Assembly (NCBI RefSeq): GCF_013409785.1
Contig: NZ_JACCBV010000001.1
Location: forward strand, 248,001 to 312,000
Source: Microbacterium immunditiarum
Lineage (GTDB): Bacteria; Actinomycetota; Actinomycetes; Actinomycetales; Microbacteriaceae
Direction of reading: 5' to 3'
DNA length: 64,000 bases
The position numbers were made by a program, and so were the translations under genes. Below the pieces are notes generated by a model, which searched no databases, was not told where the DNA came from, and saw only the letters and a program-made list of their open reading frames with translations. This document shows, one piece after another, positions 8,245 to 17,367 of the stretch (position 1 is the first letter of the stretch; the number at the start of each line of letters is the position of its first letter).

Positions 8245-9714
8245 ATGACGACGACCACCCCGGCACCAGCGGAAAGCGACCGCGACACGCGGTTCTTCGG
8301 CCAGCCGTGGGCGCTCGCGCACGTCTTCGGCGTCGAGATGTGGGAGCGGTTCAGCTTCTACGGCATGCAGATCGTCATGGTCTACTACCTCTACTTCTCG
8401 ACGTCAGAGGGCGGGCTCGGGATGCCCGAGTCCACGGCCGTGAGCATCATCGGCGCGTACGGCGGGTCGGTCTACCTCGCGACGATCCTCGGCGCGTGGG
8501 TCGCGGACCGGCTGCTCGGATCCGAGCGCGTCCTCTTCTACAGCGCGATCGTGATCATGTGCGGGCACCTCGGGCTCGCGCTCATCCCGGGGTACGCCGG
8601 GGTGACGATCGGCCTCATCCTCGTGGCGATCGGGTCGGGCGGCCTCAAGGCGAACGCGACGTCGGTCGTCGGAACGCTGTACGGCCCGGCCGACCCGCGG
8701 CGCGACGCCGGCTTCTCTATCTTCTACCTCGGCATCAACATCGGCGCGTTCTTCGGCCCGCTCGTGACGGGCTTCCTGCGCACGAACCTGGGGTTCCACT
8801 GGGCCTTCGGGGCTGCGGCCGTCGGCATGGCGCTCGGCCTCATCCAGTACTCGTTCGGCCGCAAGCAGCTGCCCGCCGAGTCGCGCGTCGTGCCGAACCC
8901 GCTCCCGATCCGCGGGCGCTGGATCTTCGCGGGCATCGGCCTCGCCGCCGTCGCGGTGATCGTCGTGCTCGTGCTCACCGGAGTCATCCGCCCCGATAAC
9001 CTCTCGGTCGTCATCATCGTCACGGTCGTCGGTGCGACGATCGCCTACTTCGCCGTCATCCTGTCGAGCCGGCGCATCGACTCGACCGAGCGCTCACGCG
9101 TGTTCGGATTCATCCCGCTGTTCATCACGAGCGTCGCGTTCTGGTCGCTCTACCAGCAGCAGTTCACCGTCGTGCCGATCTACGCCGAGCAGAGGCTCGA
9201 CCTGAACATCTTCGGCTGGCAGATGCCGCCCGACTGGGTGCAGTCGATCAACCCGGTCTTCATCATCATCCTGTCGGGCGTGTTCGCCGCGATCTGGACC
9301 AAGCTCGGCACACGCCAGCCCTCGACTCCCGTCAAGTTCGGCCTGGGTGTGATCATCATGGGCATCGCGTTCCTGCTGTTCCTGCCGTTCGCCGGCGGCG
9401 GCCCGAACACGACGCCGCTCATCGCGATGATCGGCATCATCTTCGTGTTCACGGTTGCCGAGCTGCTGCTCTCGCCCGTGGGCCTGTCGGTCGCCACGAA
9501 GCTCGCGCCGGGAGCCTTCCACACGCAGATGGTGGCGCTGTTCTTCCTGTCGGTGTCGCTCGGCACCGCGATCTCGGGGTGGCTCGCGCAGTTCTACAAC
9601 CCCGATGACGAGGTCCCGTACTTCTCGATCCTCGGCGCGATCGCGATCGTCGTGGGAATCGGCCTGCTCCTCGCGGTGAAGCCGGTGCTGGCGCTCATGA
9701 AGGGCGTGCGCTGA
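8245..9714 (+). CDS. Proton-dependent oligopeptide transporter (POT/PTR2 family)
   Basis: Inner-membrane H+/di- and tripeptide symporter of 489 residues. The family signatures are present: EMWERFSFYGMQ in TMS1 (ExxERFxYYG), GSGGLKANATSVVGTLYG, and the PTR2 motif FSIFYLGINIGAFFGPL. About 14 membrane segments are visible, as in bacterial DtpT/DtpA-like proteins. It is not obviously linked to the glycoside genes downstream. A hairpin just after the stop may terminate transcription. Confidence 0.92.
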   Translation: MTTTTPAPAESDRDTRFFGQPWALAHVFGVEMWERFSFYGMQIVMVYYLYFSTSEGGLGMPESTAVSIIGAYGGSVYLATILGAWVADRLLGSERVLFYSAIVIMCGHLGLALIPGYAGVTIGLILVAIGSGGLKANATSVVGTLYGPADPRRDAGFSIFYLGINIGAFFGPLVTGFLRTNLGFHWAFGAAAVGMALGLIQYSFGRKQLPAESRVVPNPLPIRGRWIFAGIGLAAVAVIVVLVLTGVIRPDNLSVVIIVTVVGATIAYFAVILSSRRIDSTERSRVFGFIPLFITSVAFWSLYQQQFTVVPIYAEQRLDLNIFGWQMPPDWVQSINPVFIIILSGVFAAIWTKLGTRQPSTPVKFGLGVIIMGIAFLLFLPFAGGGPNTTPLIAMIGIIFVFTVAELLLSPVGLSVATKLAPGAFHTQMVALFFLSVSLGTAISGWLAQFYNPDDEVPYFSILGAIAIVVGIGLLLAVKPVLALMKGVR

Positions 9715-9728
9715 GAGCACGCGACGTG

Positions 9729-9754
9729 ACGGATGCCGCGGCGGCGGCATCCGT
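9729..9754 (+). terminator. Hairpin after the peptide transporter gene
   Basis: Perfect 11-bp inverted repeat ACGGATGCCGC / GCGGCATCCGT with a four-base loop, starting 15 bases after the stop codon. There is no T-run, as is common for high-GC actinobacterial terminators. Confidence 0.55.
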
Positions 9755-9819
9755 GATGTGAAGGTGCCGCGGCGCCGAGGCCACGAGAACAACCCCGGCG
9801 CCGCACGCCTCTCCCGGCC

Positions 9820-10827
9820 CTACTCCGCCTTCGTCGAGAACGCCGCGTCGAACGCCGCCGCGGGCGGCGTGATCGCGTTGAGGTCCTGCACGAACCCAAG
9901 CGCCTCGGGCGCGCCCTGCAGCCGGTCCATGCCGGCGTCCTCCCACTCCACACTCGTCGGCCCGGTGTAGCCGATCGCGTTGAGGGCGCGGAACAGGGGT
10001 TCCCACGGGACCTCACCGTGCGCCGTGCTGACGAAGGTCCAGCCGCGACGCGGGTTCGCCCACGGCAGGTGCGAGCCGAGCACCCCGTTGCGGCCGTCCA
10101 GGTTCGTGATCGACTCCTTCACGTGCACATGGAAGATGTGCTCCGCGTAGTCCAGCACGAACGCGATCGGGTCCAGCTGCTGCCACATGAAATGCGACGG
10201 GTCGAAGTTGAACCCGAAGCTCTTGCGGTGCCCGATCGCGTCGAGGGTGGCCTTGGCCGTCCAGTAGTCGTATGCGATCTCCGAAGGATGCACCTCCAAC
10301 GCGAACCGGACCCCGACCTCTTCGAACACGTCCAGGATCGGCCCGAACCGGTCGGCGAAGTCCTTGTACCCGGCGGCGATGAACTCGTCGGATGCAGGTG
10401 GGAACATCGCCACCGCCTTCCAGATCGACGACCCGGAGAAGCCGACGACGGTCTTCACGCCGAGCTTCGCGGCGAACCGCGCGGTCATCTTGAGCTCCTC
10501 GGCGGCGCGCTGCCGCACCCCTTCGGGGTCGCCGTCGCCCCACACCCGGTCGTTCAGGATGTCGCGGTGGCGCTCGTCGATCGGGTCGTCGCACACCGCT
10601 TGGCCTGCGAGGTGGTTCGAGATCGTCCAGACCTTCAGACCGTTGCGCTCGAGGATGTCGAGGCGCGACTGCACGTAGTCGGCGTCGTCCCATCGCGACA
10701 CGTCGAGGTGGTCGCCCCAGCACGCGATCTCGAGGCCGTCGTAACCCCACTCGCCCGCGAGCCGTGCCACCTCCTCGAACGGCAGGTCGGCCCACTGGCC
10801 GGTGAACAGGGTGATCGGTCGTGCCAT
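9820..10827 (-). CDS. Sugar phosphate isomerase/epimerase-like TIM barrel
   Basis: AP-endonuclease-2-type TIM-barrel protein (PF01261), 335 residues. The expected metal ligands are in place: Glu in ALEVHPSE (near 185), Asp in FNFDPSH, His in IFHVHVKES and Glu in TSVEWEDAG. Such proteins act on free or keto-sugars beside Gfo/Idh/MocA dehydrogenases. Its ATG overlaps the TAA stop of the upstream dehydrogenase by one base, so the two are translationally coupled. With the ABC importer next door, a role in inositol or 3-keto-sugar catabolism is likely but unproven. Confidence 0.88.
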   Translation of the reverse strand: MARPITLFTGQWADLPFEEVARLAGEWGYDGLEIACWGDHLDVSRWDDADYVQSRLDILERNGLKVWTISNHLAGQAVCDDPIDERHRDILNDRVWGDGDPEGVRQRAAEELKMTARFAAKLGVKTVVGFSGSSIWKAVAMFPPASDEFIAAGYKDFADRFGPILDVFEEVGVRFALEVHPSEIAYDYWTAKATLDAIGHRKSFGFNFDPSHFMWQQLDPIAFVLDYAEHIFHVHVKESITNLDGRNGVLGSHLPWANPRRGWTFVSTAHGEVPWEPLFRALNAIGYTGPTSVEWEDAGMDRLQGAPEALGFVQDLNAITPPAAAFDAAFSTKAE

Positions 10828-12044
10828 TACTGCTCCTCCTCCTCCGACGTGCCGGCACCGGTGCCGACCCACGCCGAACCATTCTGCGAACTCTCCTCCA
10901 CCGCGGCCAGCACCCGCTGCACGGCGAGCCCCTCCGCGAAAGTCGGGTGCGGATCCTCACCCGCGACGATGCCCTCGACCAGGTCCTTCACCTGGTGCAC
11001 GAAGCCGTGCTCGTACCCGAGCATGTGCCCGGCCGGCCACCACGCCGACACATACGGATGCTGCGGCTCGGTGACCAGGATCCGCGTGAAGCCCTGTACC
11101 TCACCTGGCGCGGTCCGGTCGTAGAACTGCAGCGTGTTGAGGTCTTCCAGCTCGAAGGCGAGGGCGCCCTGGTCGCCGGAGACCTCGATCGTGAGCCCGT
11201 TCTTCCGGCCGGTCGCGAACCGCGTCGCCTCGAACGACGCGAGCGCGCCGCTCTCGAGCCGTCCGGTGAAGACGGCGACGTCGTCGACCGTGACCTCGCC
11301 ATAGCCCTCGGCGGCGGTGCCGGACAACCCGGAACCCGAACCGAGCAGCGGGCGCTCCTTCACGATCGTGTCGAGCACGCCCGAGACCCGGTCGATCGAC
11401 AGCCCGGTCACGAACTGGGTCATGTCGATGATGTGCGCACCGATATCGCCCAACGCACCCGAACCCGCGCGCTCCTTCTGCAGGCGCCACGCGAGCGGCA
11501 TCTGCGGGTCGACCAGCCAGTCCTGCCGGTAGGCGGCGCGCACCTGCTGCACGCGGCCCACTTTGCCGGCCGCGATGAGGTCGCGCATGAAGGTCACGGC
11601 CGGAACGCGGCGGTACGTGAAGCCCACCATCGCCCGCACGCCCTCGGCCGCGGCGGCGGTCGCGGCATCCGTCATCGCCTCCGCCTCGGCCACCGTGTTC
11701 GCGAGCGGCTTCTCGCACAGCACGTGCTTGCCCGCCTCCAACGCCGCGATCGCGATCTGGGCGTGCGAATCACCCGGCGTCACGATATCGACGATGTCGA
11801 TGTCGTCGCGGGCGACGACTTCACGCCAGTCGTTCGCGGCCTCGTCCCAGCCCCACTTCTCGGCCGCCGCGGCCGTCGCCTCGGCGTTGCGGCCCACGAC
11901 CACCGCCATGTGCGGCCGCACGGGGAGGTCGAACACGGCGGGCGCCTGCCGCCATCCGACGGAGTGGGCGGCTCCCATGAAGCCGTGTCCGATCATGGCG
12001 ACCCGGAGACCGGATGCCTCGGGGTCGCGGTGCTCAGCAGTCAC
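10827..12044 (-). CDS. Gfo/Idh/MocA family oxidoreductase (copy 1)
   Basis: NAD(P)-dependent dehydrogenase of 405 residues. The Rossmann motif [11 protein letters not shown] is near residue 18 and the family motif [11 protein letters not shown] near 95. Members oxidise or reduce sugars and inositols at one hydroxyl, including C3 of glycosides. It is co-translated with the TIM-barrel gene. It is strikingly close to the dehydrogenase at 32676-33878, with a 125-base block (11164-11288 against 33001-33125) identical at every position, synonymous sites included. A strong hairpin separates it from the binding-protein gene upstream, so it may be partly insulated from the importer. Confidence 0.92.
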   Translation of the reverse strand: MTAEHRDPEASGLRVAMIGHGFMGAAHSVGWRQAPAVFDLPVRPHMAVVVGRNAEATAAAAEKWGWDEAANDWREVVARDDIDIVDIVTPGDSHAQIAIAALEAGKHVLCEKPLANTVAEAEAMTDAATAAAAEGVRAMVGFTYRRVPAVTFMRDLIAAGKVGRVQQVRAAYRQDWLVDPQMPLAWRLQKERAGSGALGDIGAHIIDMTQFVTGLSIDRVSGVLDTIVKERPLLGSGSGLSGTAAEGYGEVTVDDVAVFTGRLESGALASFEATRFATGRKNGLTIEVSGDQGALAFELEDLNTLQFYDRTAPGEVQGFTRILVTEPQHPYVSAWWPAGHMLGYEHGFVHQVKDLVEGIVAGEDPHPTFAEGLAVQRVLAAVEESSQNGSAWVGTGAGTSEEEEQ

Positions 12045-12083
12045 GCGGGGTCCTTTCCCTCGTCAGACGTCGTGGATGTGCGC

Positions 12084-12116
12084 GCGGGGCGCCCGCCCTG
12101 AGGACGGGCGCCCCGC
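12084..12116 (-). terminator. Strong GC hairpin between binding-protein and dehydrogenase genes
   Basis: Perfect 12-bp inverted repeat GCGGGGCGCCCG / CGGGCGCCCCGC with a nine-base loop, just after the stop of the binding-protein gene on the minus strand. No T-run. It could end most transcripts from the binding-protein promoter or stabilise its mRNA. Confidence 0.6.
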
Positions 12117-12123
12117 GGCGGTG

Positions 12124-13164
12124 TCAGGATGCGAACGAGAGGTCGATGAACTCGTCGACGTTGTCTTTCGTGACCACCGGTGCGTCGAGCACGATGCGGT
12201 TGGGCACGCTCGGCGTGATCAGGTCGCTCATCGTCTTGCTCTGAGCGATGAGGCGGGCCAGCGCGATGCCGTCGGCGGCCTGCGTCGACGGGTAGATGAC
12301 CGTCGCCTTCAAGACGGTGTCGTCGGCCTCGATGGCCTCCATCGCGTTGCGGCTGCCCGCGCCGCCCATCATGAAGAACTCGTCGCGACCGGCGGCCTCG
12401 ATGGCCGCGAGCACACCGACGCCCTGGTCGTCGTCGTGGTTCCAGATCGCATCGATCTGCGGGTTGGCGGCCAGCAACTGGGACGCCGCCGCCTCGCCGC
12501 CCGCAACGGTGAAGTCCGCGGCGACGCGGGCGTTCACCTCGAGGCCGCAGTCCGACAGCGCGTCGGCGAAGCCGCGCGAGCGGTCCTGCGTGAGCGGAAG
12601 CGAGTCGATGCCTGCGATCTCGGCCACGAAGCCCTCGCCGCCGAGCTGCTCGCAGATGTAGGTGCCGGCGCTCACACCCATGCCGTAGTTGTCACCGAGG
12701 ATCGTCGAGCGCGCGGCGAACGGGCTCGAGAACTCGCGGTCGACGTTGATGACCGGGATGCCCGCCTGCATCGCCTCGATCGCGACCTCGGTGAGGGCTG
12801 CGCCGTCGGTCGGCAGCAGCACGATCGCGTCGACGCCCTCGTTGATGAAGGTCTCGACCGCCGCGATCTGCGCGTTCGCGTCGTTCGTGCCTTCGGCGAC
12901 GCGGAGCTCGACGTCGTCGAAGCTCTCGGCTGCGGCCTGTGCGCCCGAGTTGATGGCGCCGAGCCAGCCGTGGTCGGCAGCGGGGCCGGAGAAGCCGATG
13001 ACGACCGTCTCGCCGGTCGCCTGGTTCTCGTCGCTCGTGGTGCCCTGATCGACGACGTCGTCGTCGCCGCCGCCGGCGGTGCAGCCAGCGAGCAGGCCGA
13101 TCGTAGTGAGAGCGGCGGCGCCCGCGACGAGCGCGCGCAGCCCGATAGTGCGCTTGGGACGCAT
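12124..13164 (-). CDS. Sugar ABC transporter substrate-binding lipoprotein (RbsB-like)
   Basis: Extracytoplasmic solute-binding protein of the periplasmic-binding-protein type I fold (ribose/galactose class), 346 residues. A signal peptide ends in the lipobox LLAGC (Cys near 27). The mature part shows VVIGFSGPAADHGW, EGTNDANAQIAAVETFI and GVDAIVLLPTDGAAL, and INVDREF follows, as in RbsB-like proteins. AAGGAGG precedes the ATG at 13164. It is divergent from the ATPase and permease genes of the same importer. The ligand is a sugar, polyol or glycoside. Confidence 0.92.
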   Translation of the reverse strand: MRPKRTIGLRALVAGAAALTTIGLLAGCTAGGGDDDVVDQGTTSDENQATGETVVIGFSGPAADHGWLGAINSGAQAAAESFDDVELRVAEGTNDANAQIAAVETFINEGVDAIVLLPTDGAALTEVAIEAMQAGIPVINVDREFSSPFAARSTILGDNYGMGVSAGTYICEQLGGEGFVAEIAGIDSLPLTQDRSRGFADALSDCGLEVNARVAADFTVAGGEAAASQLLAANPQIDAIWNHDDDQGVGVLAAIEAAGRDEFFMMGGAGSRNAMEAIEADDTVLKATVIYPSTQAADGIALARLIAQSKTMSDLITPSVPNRIVLDAPVVTKDNVDEFIDLSFAS

Positions 13165-13252
13165 TCTGTTCCTCCTTGAATGTGATGCAGATCGCCCGGC
13201 GTGGCCATGGGCTCGGGGGCCCACACTCAAGCTGTCCACGCTGACCTGGGCC

Positions 13253-13280
13253 ACCGTAGCAGAACTGACCGACCGCGCAA
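13253..13280 (-). promoter_or_regulatory. Promoter of the RbsB-like gene
   Basis: On the minus strand TTGCGC (13275-13280) and TACGGT (13253-13258) are 16 bases apart. The -35 box lies five bases from the operator-like repeat at 13285-13306. The leader to the ATG would be about 80 bases. Confidence 0.4.
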
Positions 13281-13284
13281 CACC

Positions 13285-13306
13285 TTTTGTCGGATGTTCG
13301 GCAAAA
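13285..13306. promoter_or_regulatory. 22-bp operator-like palindrome between divergent ABC genes
   Basis: TTTTGTCGGAT followed by GTTCGGCAAAA, a dyad with half-site TTTTGYCGRA. The half-site recurs as TTCTGCCGAA in both arms of the inverted repeat before the ROK gene (16033-16076). This makes it a good candidate operator for the ROK regulator at 16121. Confidence 0.55.
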
Positions 13307-13410
13307 GCGCGCGTGGCGCGTGATTCCGGGCATCTGTCCGGCCGGACGCGCGTGTCGCATCGGTTCGCACACCAATGAATCGGCTCTCGATCCGCCGACC
13401 GCGGGCGTGT

Positions 13411-13416
13411 TATGGT
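13411..13416 (+). promoter_or_regulatory. -10 box for the sugar ABC ATPase gene (leaderless)
   Basis: TATGGT, six bases before the GTG at 13423. Confidence 0.5.
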
Positions 13417-13422
13417 CTCGTC

Positions 13423-14964
13423 GTGATCAAAGACGACCACTCTTCGTCAATATCCGATGCGCCGCCGACACTCCTCGAGGTACGCGGAGCCACCAAGCGC
13501 TTCGCCGGCGTGCACGCGCTGCGCGGCGTCGATCTGGAGGTGCGTGCGGGCGAGGTGCACTGCATCCTCGGCCAGAACGGCGCGGGCAAGTCCACCCTCA
13601 TCAAGATGCTCGCCGGTGTCCACCAGCCCGACGACGGCACCATCGTGTGGCTCGGCGACGAGGTCGCGATCCCCGACCCCCAGGCGGCGCTCTCGCTCGG
13701 CATCGCCACGATGTACCAGGAGCTCGACGTCGTCGAGGGGCTCACCGTCGCCGAGAACATCTTCCTCGGGCACGAGATCGAGCGCGGCGGACTCACGCGG
13801 CGCGGTGAGGCGACGCGCCGGGCGCGCGAGCTGCTGCGCCGCCTCGGTCACGCGTCGCTCTCACCGAACACCGAGGTCGGGCAGCTCAGCGCGGCGAACC
13901 AGCAGATCGTGAGCATGGCGCGCGCGCTGTCCCACGACATCAAGCTGATCATCATGGACGAGCCGTCGGCGGTGCTCGACACCGAGGAGGTCAAGAACCT
14001 CTTCAACGTGGTGCGCGAGCTCACCGCCGAGGGCATCGCGGTGGTCTACATCACCCACCGGCTCGAGGAGATCCGCCAGATCGGCGACCGCATCACCGTG
14101 CTCAAGGACGGCCGCAGCATGGCGAGCGGCCTCTCGGTCAAGGACACGCCCACGAGCGATCTGATCCGCCTCATGACCGGTCGCGCGGTGGAGAACGTCT
14201 TTCCACCCGCGGTGCCGGTCCCCCCCGATGCGCCGCTCGTGCTCGAGGTCGAGGGGCTCGGGCTGGCGGGCGTGTTCGAGGATGTGTCGTTCGCCGCGCG
14301 CGCCGGAGAGATCATCGGGCTCGCGGGCCTCGTCGGGTCGGGGCGCTCCGAGATCCTCGAGACGGTGTTCGGCGCGCGCCGCGCGACGGCGGGAGCCGTC
14401 AGGGTGGCGGGCACCGAGCTCAAGCGCGGCTCGGTGCCCGACGCCGTGCGGGCCGGAGTCGGGCTGTCGCCCGAGGAGCGCAAGAGCCAGGGGCTCGTGC
14501 TCGACGAGCCCGTGTTCGTCAATGTCACGCTCTCGTCATTCGAGCGGTTCGCGAAGGCCGGATTCCTCGACGAGCGCAGCGAGCGTGCCACGGCACGCGA
14601 GCAGGCCGAAGCGCTCGATCTGCGACCCGCGGATCCCGATCGGCCCGCCGCGACCCTGTCGGGCGGCAACCAGCAGAAGATCCTCCTGGCCCGCTGGCTC
14701 GTGCACGGCACCCGCGTGCTGCTGCTCGACGAGCCGACGCGCGGCGTCGACGTCGGCGCCCGCACCGAGATCTACGCGCTCATCAGGCGCCTGGCCGCGG
14801 CGGGCAACGCCGTCGTCATCGTCTCGAGCGAGATCGAGGAGGTCCTCGGCCTCGCCGACACCGTCCTCGTGATCGCCGACGGTCGCGTGCTGACGACCGT
14901 GCCCGCCTCCGACATCGACGAGCACGGAGTGCTCGACCTCGTCATGAAAGGAACCGCCGCGTGA
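13423..14964 (+). CDS. Sugar ABC transporter ATP-binding protein (RbsA/MglA-like, two domains)
   Basis: Cytoplasmic ATPase of a ribose-type importer, 513 residues with two fused nucleotide-binding domains. Domain 1 has Walker A GQNGAGKST, signature LSAANQQIVSMARAL and Walker B LIIMDEPSA. Domain 2 has the degenerate P-loop GLVGSGRSEIL usual for RbsA, the signature LSGGNQQKILLARWL and VLLLDEPTRGVDVG. The GTG at 13423 is preferred over the ATG at 13375 because a TATGGT box stands six bases before it and the protein then begins just ahead of the ABC domain. Its stop overlaps the permease start (GTGA). Confidence 0.94.
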   Translation: MIKDDHSSSISDAPPTLLEVRGATKRFAGVHALRGVDLEVRAGEVHCILGQNGAGKSTLIKMLAGVHQPDDGTIVWLGDEVAIPDPQAALSLGIATMYQELDVVEGLTVAENIFLGHEIERGGLTRRGEATRRARELLRRLGHASLSPNTEVGQLSAANQQIVSMARALSHDIKLIIMDEPSAVLDTEEVKNLFNVVRELTAEGIAVVYITHRLEEIRQIGDRITVLKDGRSMASGLSVKDTPTSDLIRLMTGRAVENVFPPAVPVPPDAPLVLEVEGLGLAGVFEDVSFAARAGEIIGLAGLVGSGRSEILETVFGARRATAGAVRVAGTELKRGSVPDAVRAGVGLSPEERKSQGLVLDEPVFVNVTLSSFERFAKAGFLDERSERATAREQAEALDLRPADPDRPAATLSGGNQQKILLARWLVHGTRVLLLDEPTRGVDVGARTEIYALIRRLAAAGNAVVIVSSEIEEVLGLADTVLVIADGRVLTTVPASDIDEHGVLDLVMKGTAA

Positions 14965-16022
14965 GCGACTCCACCAACCCCGGCGCCGTCATCGACGCAC
15001 AGTCCGCGCCGCCGACGCAGCCCCCGTCCGAGAAGACCGGTCGCTCCGGCATCCGGCGCATCTTCAGCGGCTCGTTCGGGCGCAACCTCGGCCTCATCGT
15101 CGCACTGCTGCTCATCGTGGCCGTCGGTGCGATCACGGCCGCCGACACGTTCATGAGCCTCAACAACATGCTCGTGATCCTGCGACAGGCCTCGATCATC
15201 GGCGTCATCAGCATCGGCATGACGTTCGTGATCATCTCGGGCGGCATCGACCTGTCGGTCGGCGCGGTGATGGGCCTCGCGTCGGTCGTCGCGACGATCG
15301 ACGTCATGCAGAACGCGGTCGACCAGACGCACTGGGTGCTCATGGTCGTCGTGGCGCTCGCCGTGGGACTCGCGGCCGGCATCATCAACGGCGTCGTCAT
15401 CGCGTACGGCAAGGTCGTCGCGTTCATGGCGACCCTCGCGATGCTCGTCGCGGCGCGCGGCCTGGCCGAGATCATCGCCGAGAGGCGCACGCTCGTCATC
15501 CGCGAGCGCGGGTTCATCACCTTCTTCAACGAGGACTTCCTCGGCATCGACGTGCTGATCTGGATCTTCATCCTCGTGTCGGTCGCCGGCTGGATCCTCC
15601 TCAACCGCACGACGTTCGGACGCCGCACGGTCGCCATCGGCGGCAACCGCGAGGCGGCACGCCTGGCGGGCATCAACGTCAAGCGGCACACCGTGTGGCT
15701 GTACGCGCTCGCGGGGCTCACGGCCGGCATCGCCGCGGTCATGATCCTCGGCCGCACGACCGCAGGAACCTCGACCCATGGCCAGCTCTACGAACTGGAC
15801 GCCATCGCCGCCGTCGTCGTGGGCGGCACGCTCCTCGTCGGCGGTCGCGGCACGATCACCGGCACCGTCCTCGGCGTGCTGGTCTTCGCGACGCTCAGCA
15901 ACGTGTTCATCCAGAACAACCTGTCGTCGTCGGTGCAGGCGGTCGCGAAGGGCGTCATCATCGTCATCGCGGTGCTGCTGCAGCAGCGGTTCGCGAAGCC
16001 GGCGGGCGCGCGATCGACCTAA
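14961..16022 (+). CDS. Sugar ABC transporter permease (RbsC-like)
   Basis: Inner-membrane permease of 353 residues with a proline-rich cytoplasmic N-terminus (1-40) and about nine hydrophobic segments. Family motifs are GMTFVIISGGIDLSVGAVMG, FMATLAMLVAARGLA, AIGGNREAARLAGINV and VVVGGTLLVGGRGTITGT. It forms the channel with the ATPase whose stop its GTG start overlaps and with the divergent binding protein. Confidence 0.94.
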   Translation: MSDSTNPGAVIDAQSAPPTQPPSEKTGRSGIRRIFSGSFGRNLGLIVALLLIVAVGAITAADTFMSLNNMLVILRQASIIGVISIGMTFVIISGGIDLSVGAVMGLASVVATIDVMQNAVDQTHWVLMVVVALAVGLAAGIINGVVIAYGKVVAFMATLAMLVAARGLAEIIAERRTLVIRERGFITFFNEDFLGIDVLIWIFILVSVAGWILLNRTTFGRRTVAIGGNREAARLAGINVKRHTVWLYALAGLTAGIAAVMILGRTTAGTSTHGQLYELDAIAAVVVGGTLLVGGRGTITGTVLGVLVFATLSNVFIQNNLSSSVQAVAKGVIIVIAVLLQQRFAKPAGARST

Positions 16023-16032
16023 GCTCCCCAGA

Positions 16033-16076
16033 CTTCTGCCGAAGCACGGTGACCCGAACACCCGCTTCGGCAGAAG
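16033..16076. promoter_or_regulatory. 13-bp perfect inverted repeat before the ROK gene, probable operator
   Basis: Arms CTTCTGCCGAAGC (16033-16045) and its exact complement (16064-16076) are separated by 18 bases. Each arm is itself a small dyad, CTTC-tgcc-GAAG. The right arm reaches the -35 region of the ROK promoter. With no T-run it is a better operator than terminator, though it also follows the permease stop by ten bases. Confidence 0.55.
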
Positions 16077-16096
16077 ACCCGGTGAGTTCTGACGCC

Positions 16097-16117
16097 TACC
16101 CTCGCATGATTGACTGA
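16097..16117 (+). promoter_or_regulatory. ROK promoter -10 and a three-codon leader ORF
   Basis: TACCCT (16097-16102) is followed three bases later by ATG-ATT-GAC-TGA (16106-16117), in frame with and three bases ahead of the GTG of the ROK gene. If transcription starts at this ATG, translation would begin with a minimal upstream ORF and re-initiate at the GTG. Confidence 0.35.
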
Positions 16118-16120
16118 ACT

Positions 16121-17308
16121 GTGGTCTCCATCACCTCCCCATCCGCAACCGGCGGGACGGGTGCGAGCGAGCTCTTCCAACTCCTGCGGGACGGAGAGCC
16201 ACGGACTCGGGCGGAGCTCGCACACGCCACCGGTCTCGCCCGCTCGACGATCGCGGCGCGGGTCGACGAGCTCATGCGCATGGGCCTCATCGCGCCCCTC
16301 GCCGAATCGACCTCCACGGGCGGACGGCCGCCGTCGCGGTTCGCGCTCAAGCCGAGCGCGCGGATCGTGCTCGCGGCCGACATCGGGGCGTCGCACGCGA
16401 CAGTGGCGGTCGCCGACCTCGCCGGCACGATCCTCGCCGAGCACACCGAGCCGGTCGCGGTGACGCTCGGCCCGGAGCACGTGCTGACCTGGATGCTCGA
16501 CACCGCCGCGATGCTCCTCGAGCAGACGCAGCGCGACCGGCGCGAGCTCGTCGCGATCGGGATCGGCGTGCCCGGGCCCGTGGAGCATTCGACCGGGCAG
16601 CCCGTGAATCCGCCGATCATGCCCGGGTGGGACCGGTTCGACGTCCCGGGGTGGGTGCGGCAGCACCTCGAGGTGCCCGTGCTCGTCGACAACGACGTCA
16701 ACATCATGGCGCTCGGCGAGCGCGCGACGGCGTGGCCCACGACCGAGGACCTCGTCTTCGTGAAGGTGGCGACCGGCATCGGCGCGGGCGTCATCTCGGG
16801 CGGCATGCTCCTGCGCGGGGCGCAGGGCGTCGCCGGCGACATCGGGCACGTGCAGATCGCGCGGGGTGCGGGTGTGCCGTGTCACTGCGGAAACACCGGA
16901 TGCCTCGAAGCCCTCGCCTCGGGGCCCGCGATCGCCCGCGCGCTGCGCGCCCAGGGCGTCGAGGCCGAGAACGGCGACGACGTCGTCGCACTCGTCAAGC
17001 GCGGCAGTGTCGAGGCGGTCCAGGCGGTGCGCCAGGCCGGCCGCGACATCGGCGAGGTGCTCACCGCGTGTGTGAGTCTGCTCAACCCGTCGGTCATCGC
17101 GCTCGGCGGCTCGATGGCCCGCGTCGGCGAGCACCTGATCGCGGGCGTGCGCGAGGTCGTGTACACGCGTTCCATGCCCCTCGCGACGGGGCACCTGGCG
17201 ATCGTGCAGTCGGCCGCGGCCGGGAGGGCGGGCGTCATCGGAGCGAGCATGCTCGCGCTCGACCACGCGCTCTCGCCGGGTGCGTTCCACTCCCTCGCGG
17301 GACGCTGA
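16121..17308 (+). CDS. ROK-family transcriptional regulator (ROK1)
   Basis: Sugar-responsive repressor of 395 residues. The N-terminal winged helix-turn-helix spans about 12-65 (TRAELAHATGLARSTIAARV). The ROK domain shows GIGVPGPVEHSTGQ, VDNDVNIMALGE, ATGIGAGVI, GDIGHVQIARG and the zinc motif CHCGNTGCLEALASG. It follows the importer permease after 98 bases that hold an inverted repeat, so autoregulation and control of the importer are likely. The GTG start is uncertain because no Shine-Dalgarno is seen. Confidence 0.9.
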   Translation: MVSITSPSATGGTGASELFQLLRDGEPRTRAELAHATGLARSTIAARVDELMRMGLIAPLAESTSTGGRPPSRFALKPSARIVLAADIGASHATVAVADLAGTILAEHTEPVAVTLGPEHVLTWMLDTAAMLLEQTQRDRRELVAIGIGVPGPVEHSTGQPVNPPIMPGWDRFDVPGWVRQHLEVPVLVDNDVNIMALGERATAWPTTEDLVFVKVATGIGAGVISGGMLLRGAQGVAGDIGHVQIARGAGVPCHCGNTGCLEALASGPAIARALRAQGVEAENGDDVVALVKRGSVEAVQAVRQAGRDIGEVLTACVSLLNPSVIALGGSMARVGEHLIAGVREVVYTRSMPLATGHLAIVQSAAAGRAGVIGASMLALDHALSPGAFHSLAGR

Positions 17309-17354
17309 CGCCGATCTCCTCCTCGCGGGGGAGGCGCGAGGGCCGGGGCATCCG

Positions 17355-17360
17355 TATCGT
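17355..17360 (+). promoter_or_regulatory. -10 box for the 56-residue protein gene (leaderless)
   Basis: TATCGT, seven bases before the ATG at 17368. Confidence 0.5.
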
Positions 17361-17367
17361 CCCGTAC

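Noticed and set aside
14772..16061. Open frame of 429 codons antisense to the ABC permease
   Set aside because: Composition is His/Asp/Arg-rich low complexity; the plus strand encodes a clear RbsC-type permease.
16033..16076. Rho-independent terminator after the ABC permease
   Set aside because: The 18-base loop, absence of a T-run and the half-site match to 13285-13306 favour an operator, though a double role cannot be excluded.
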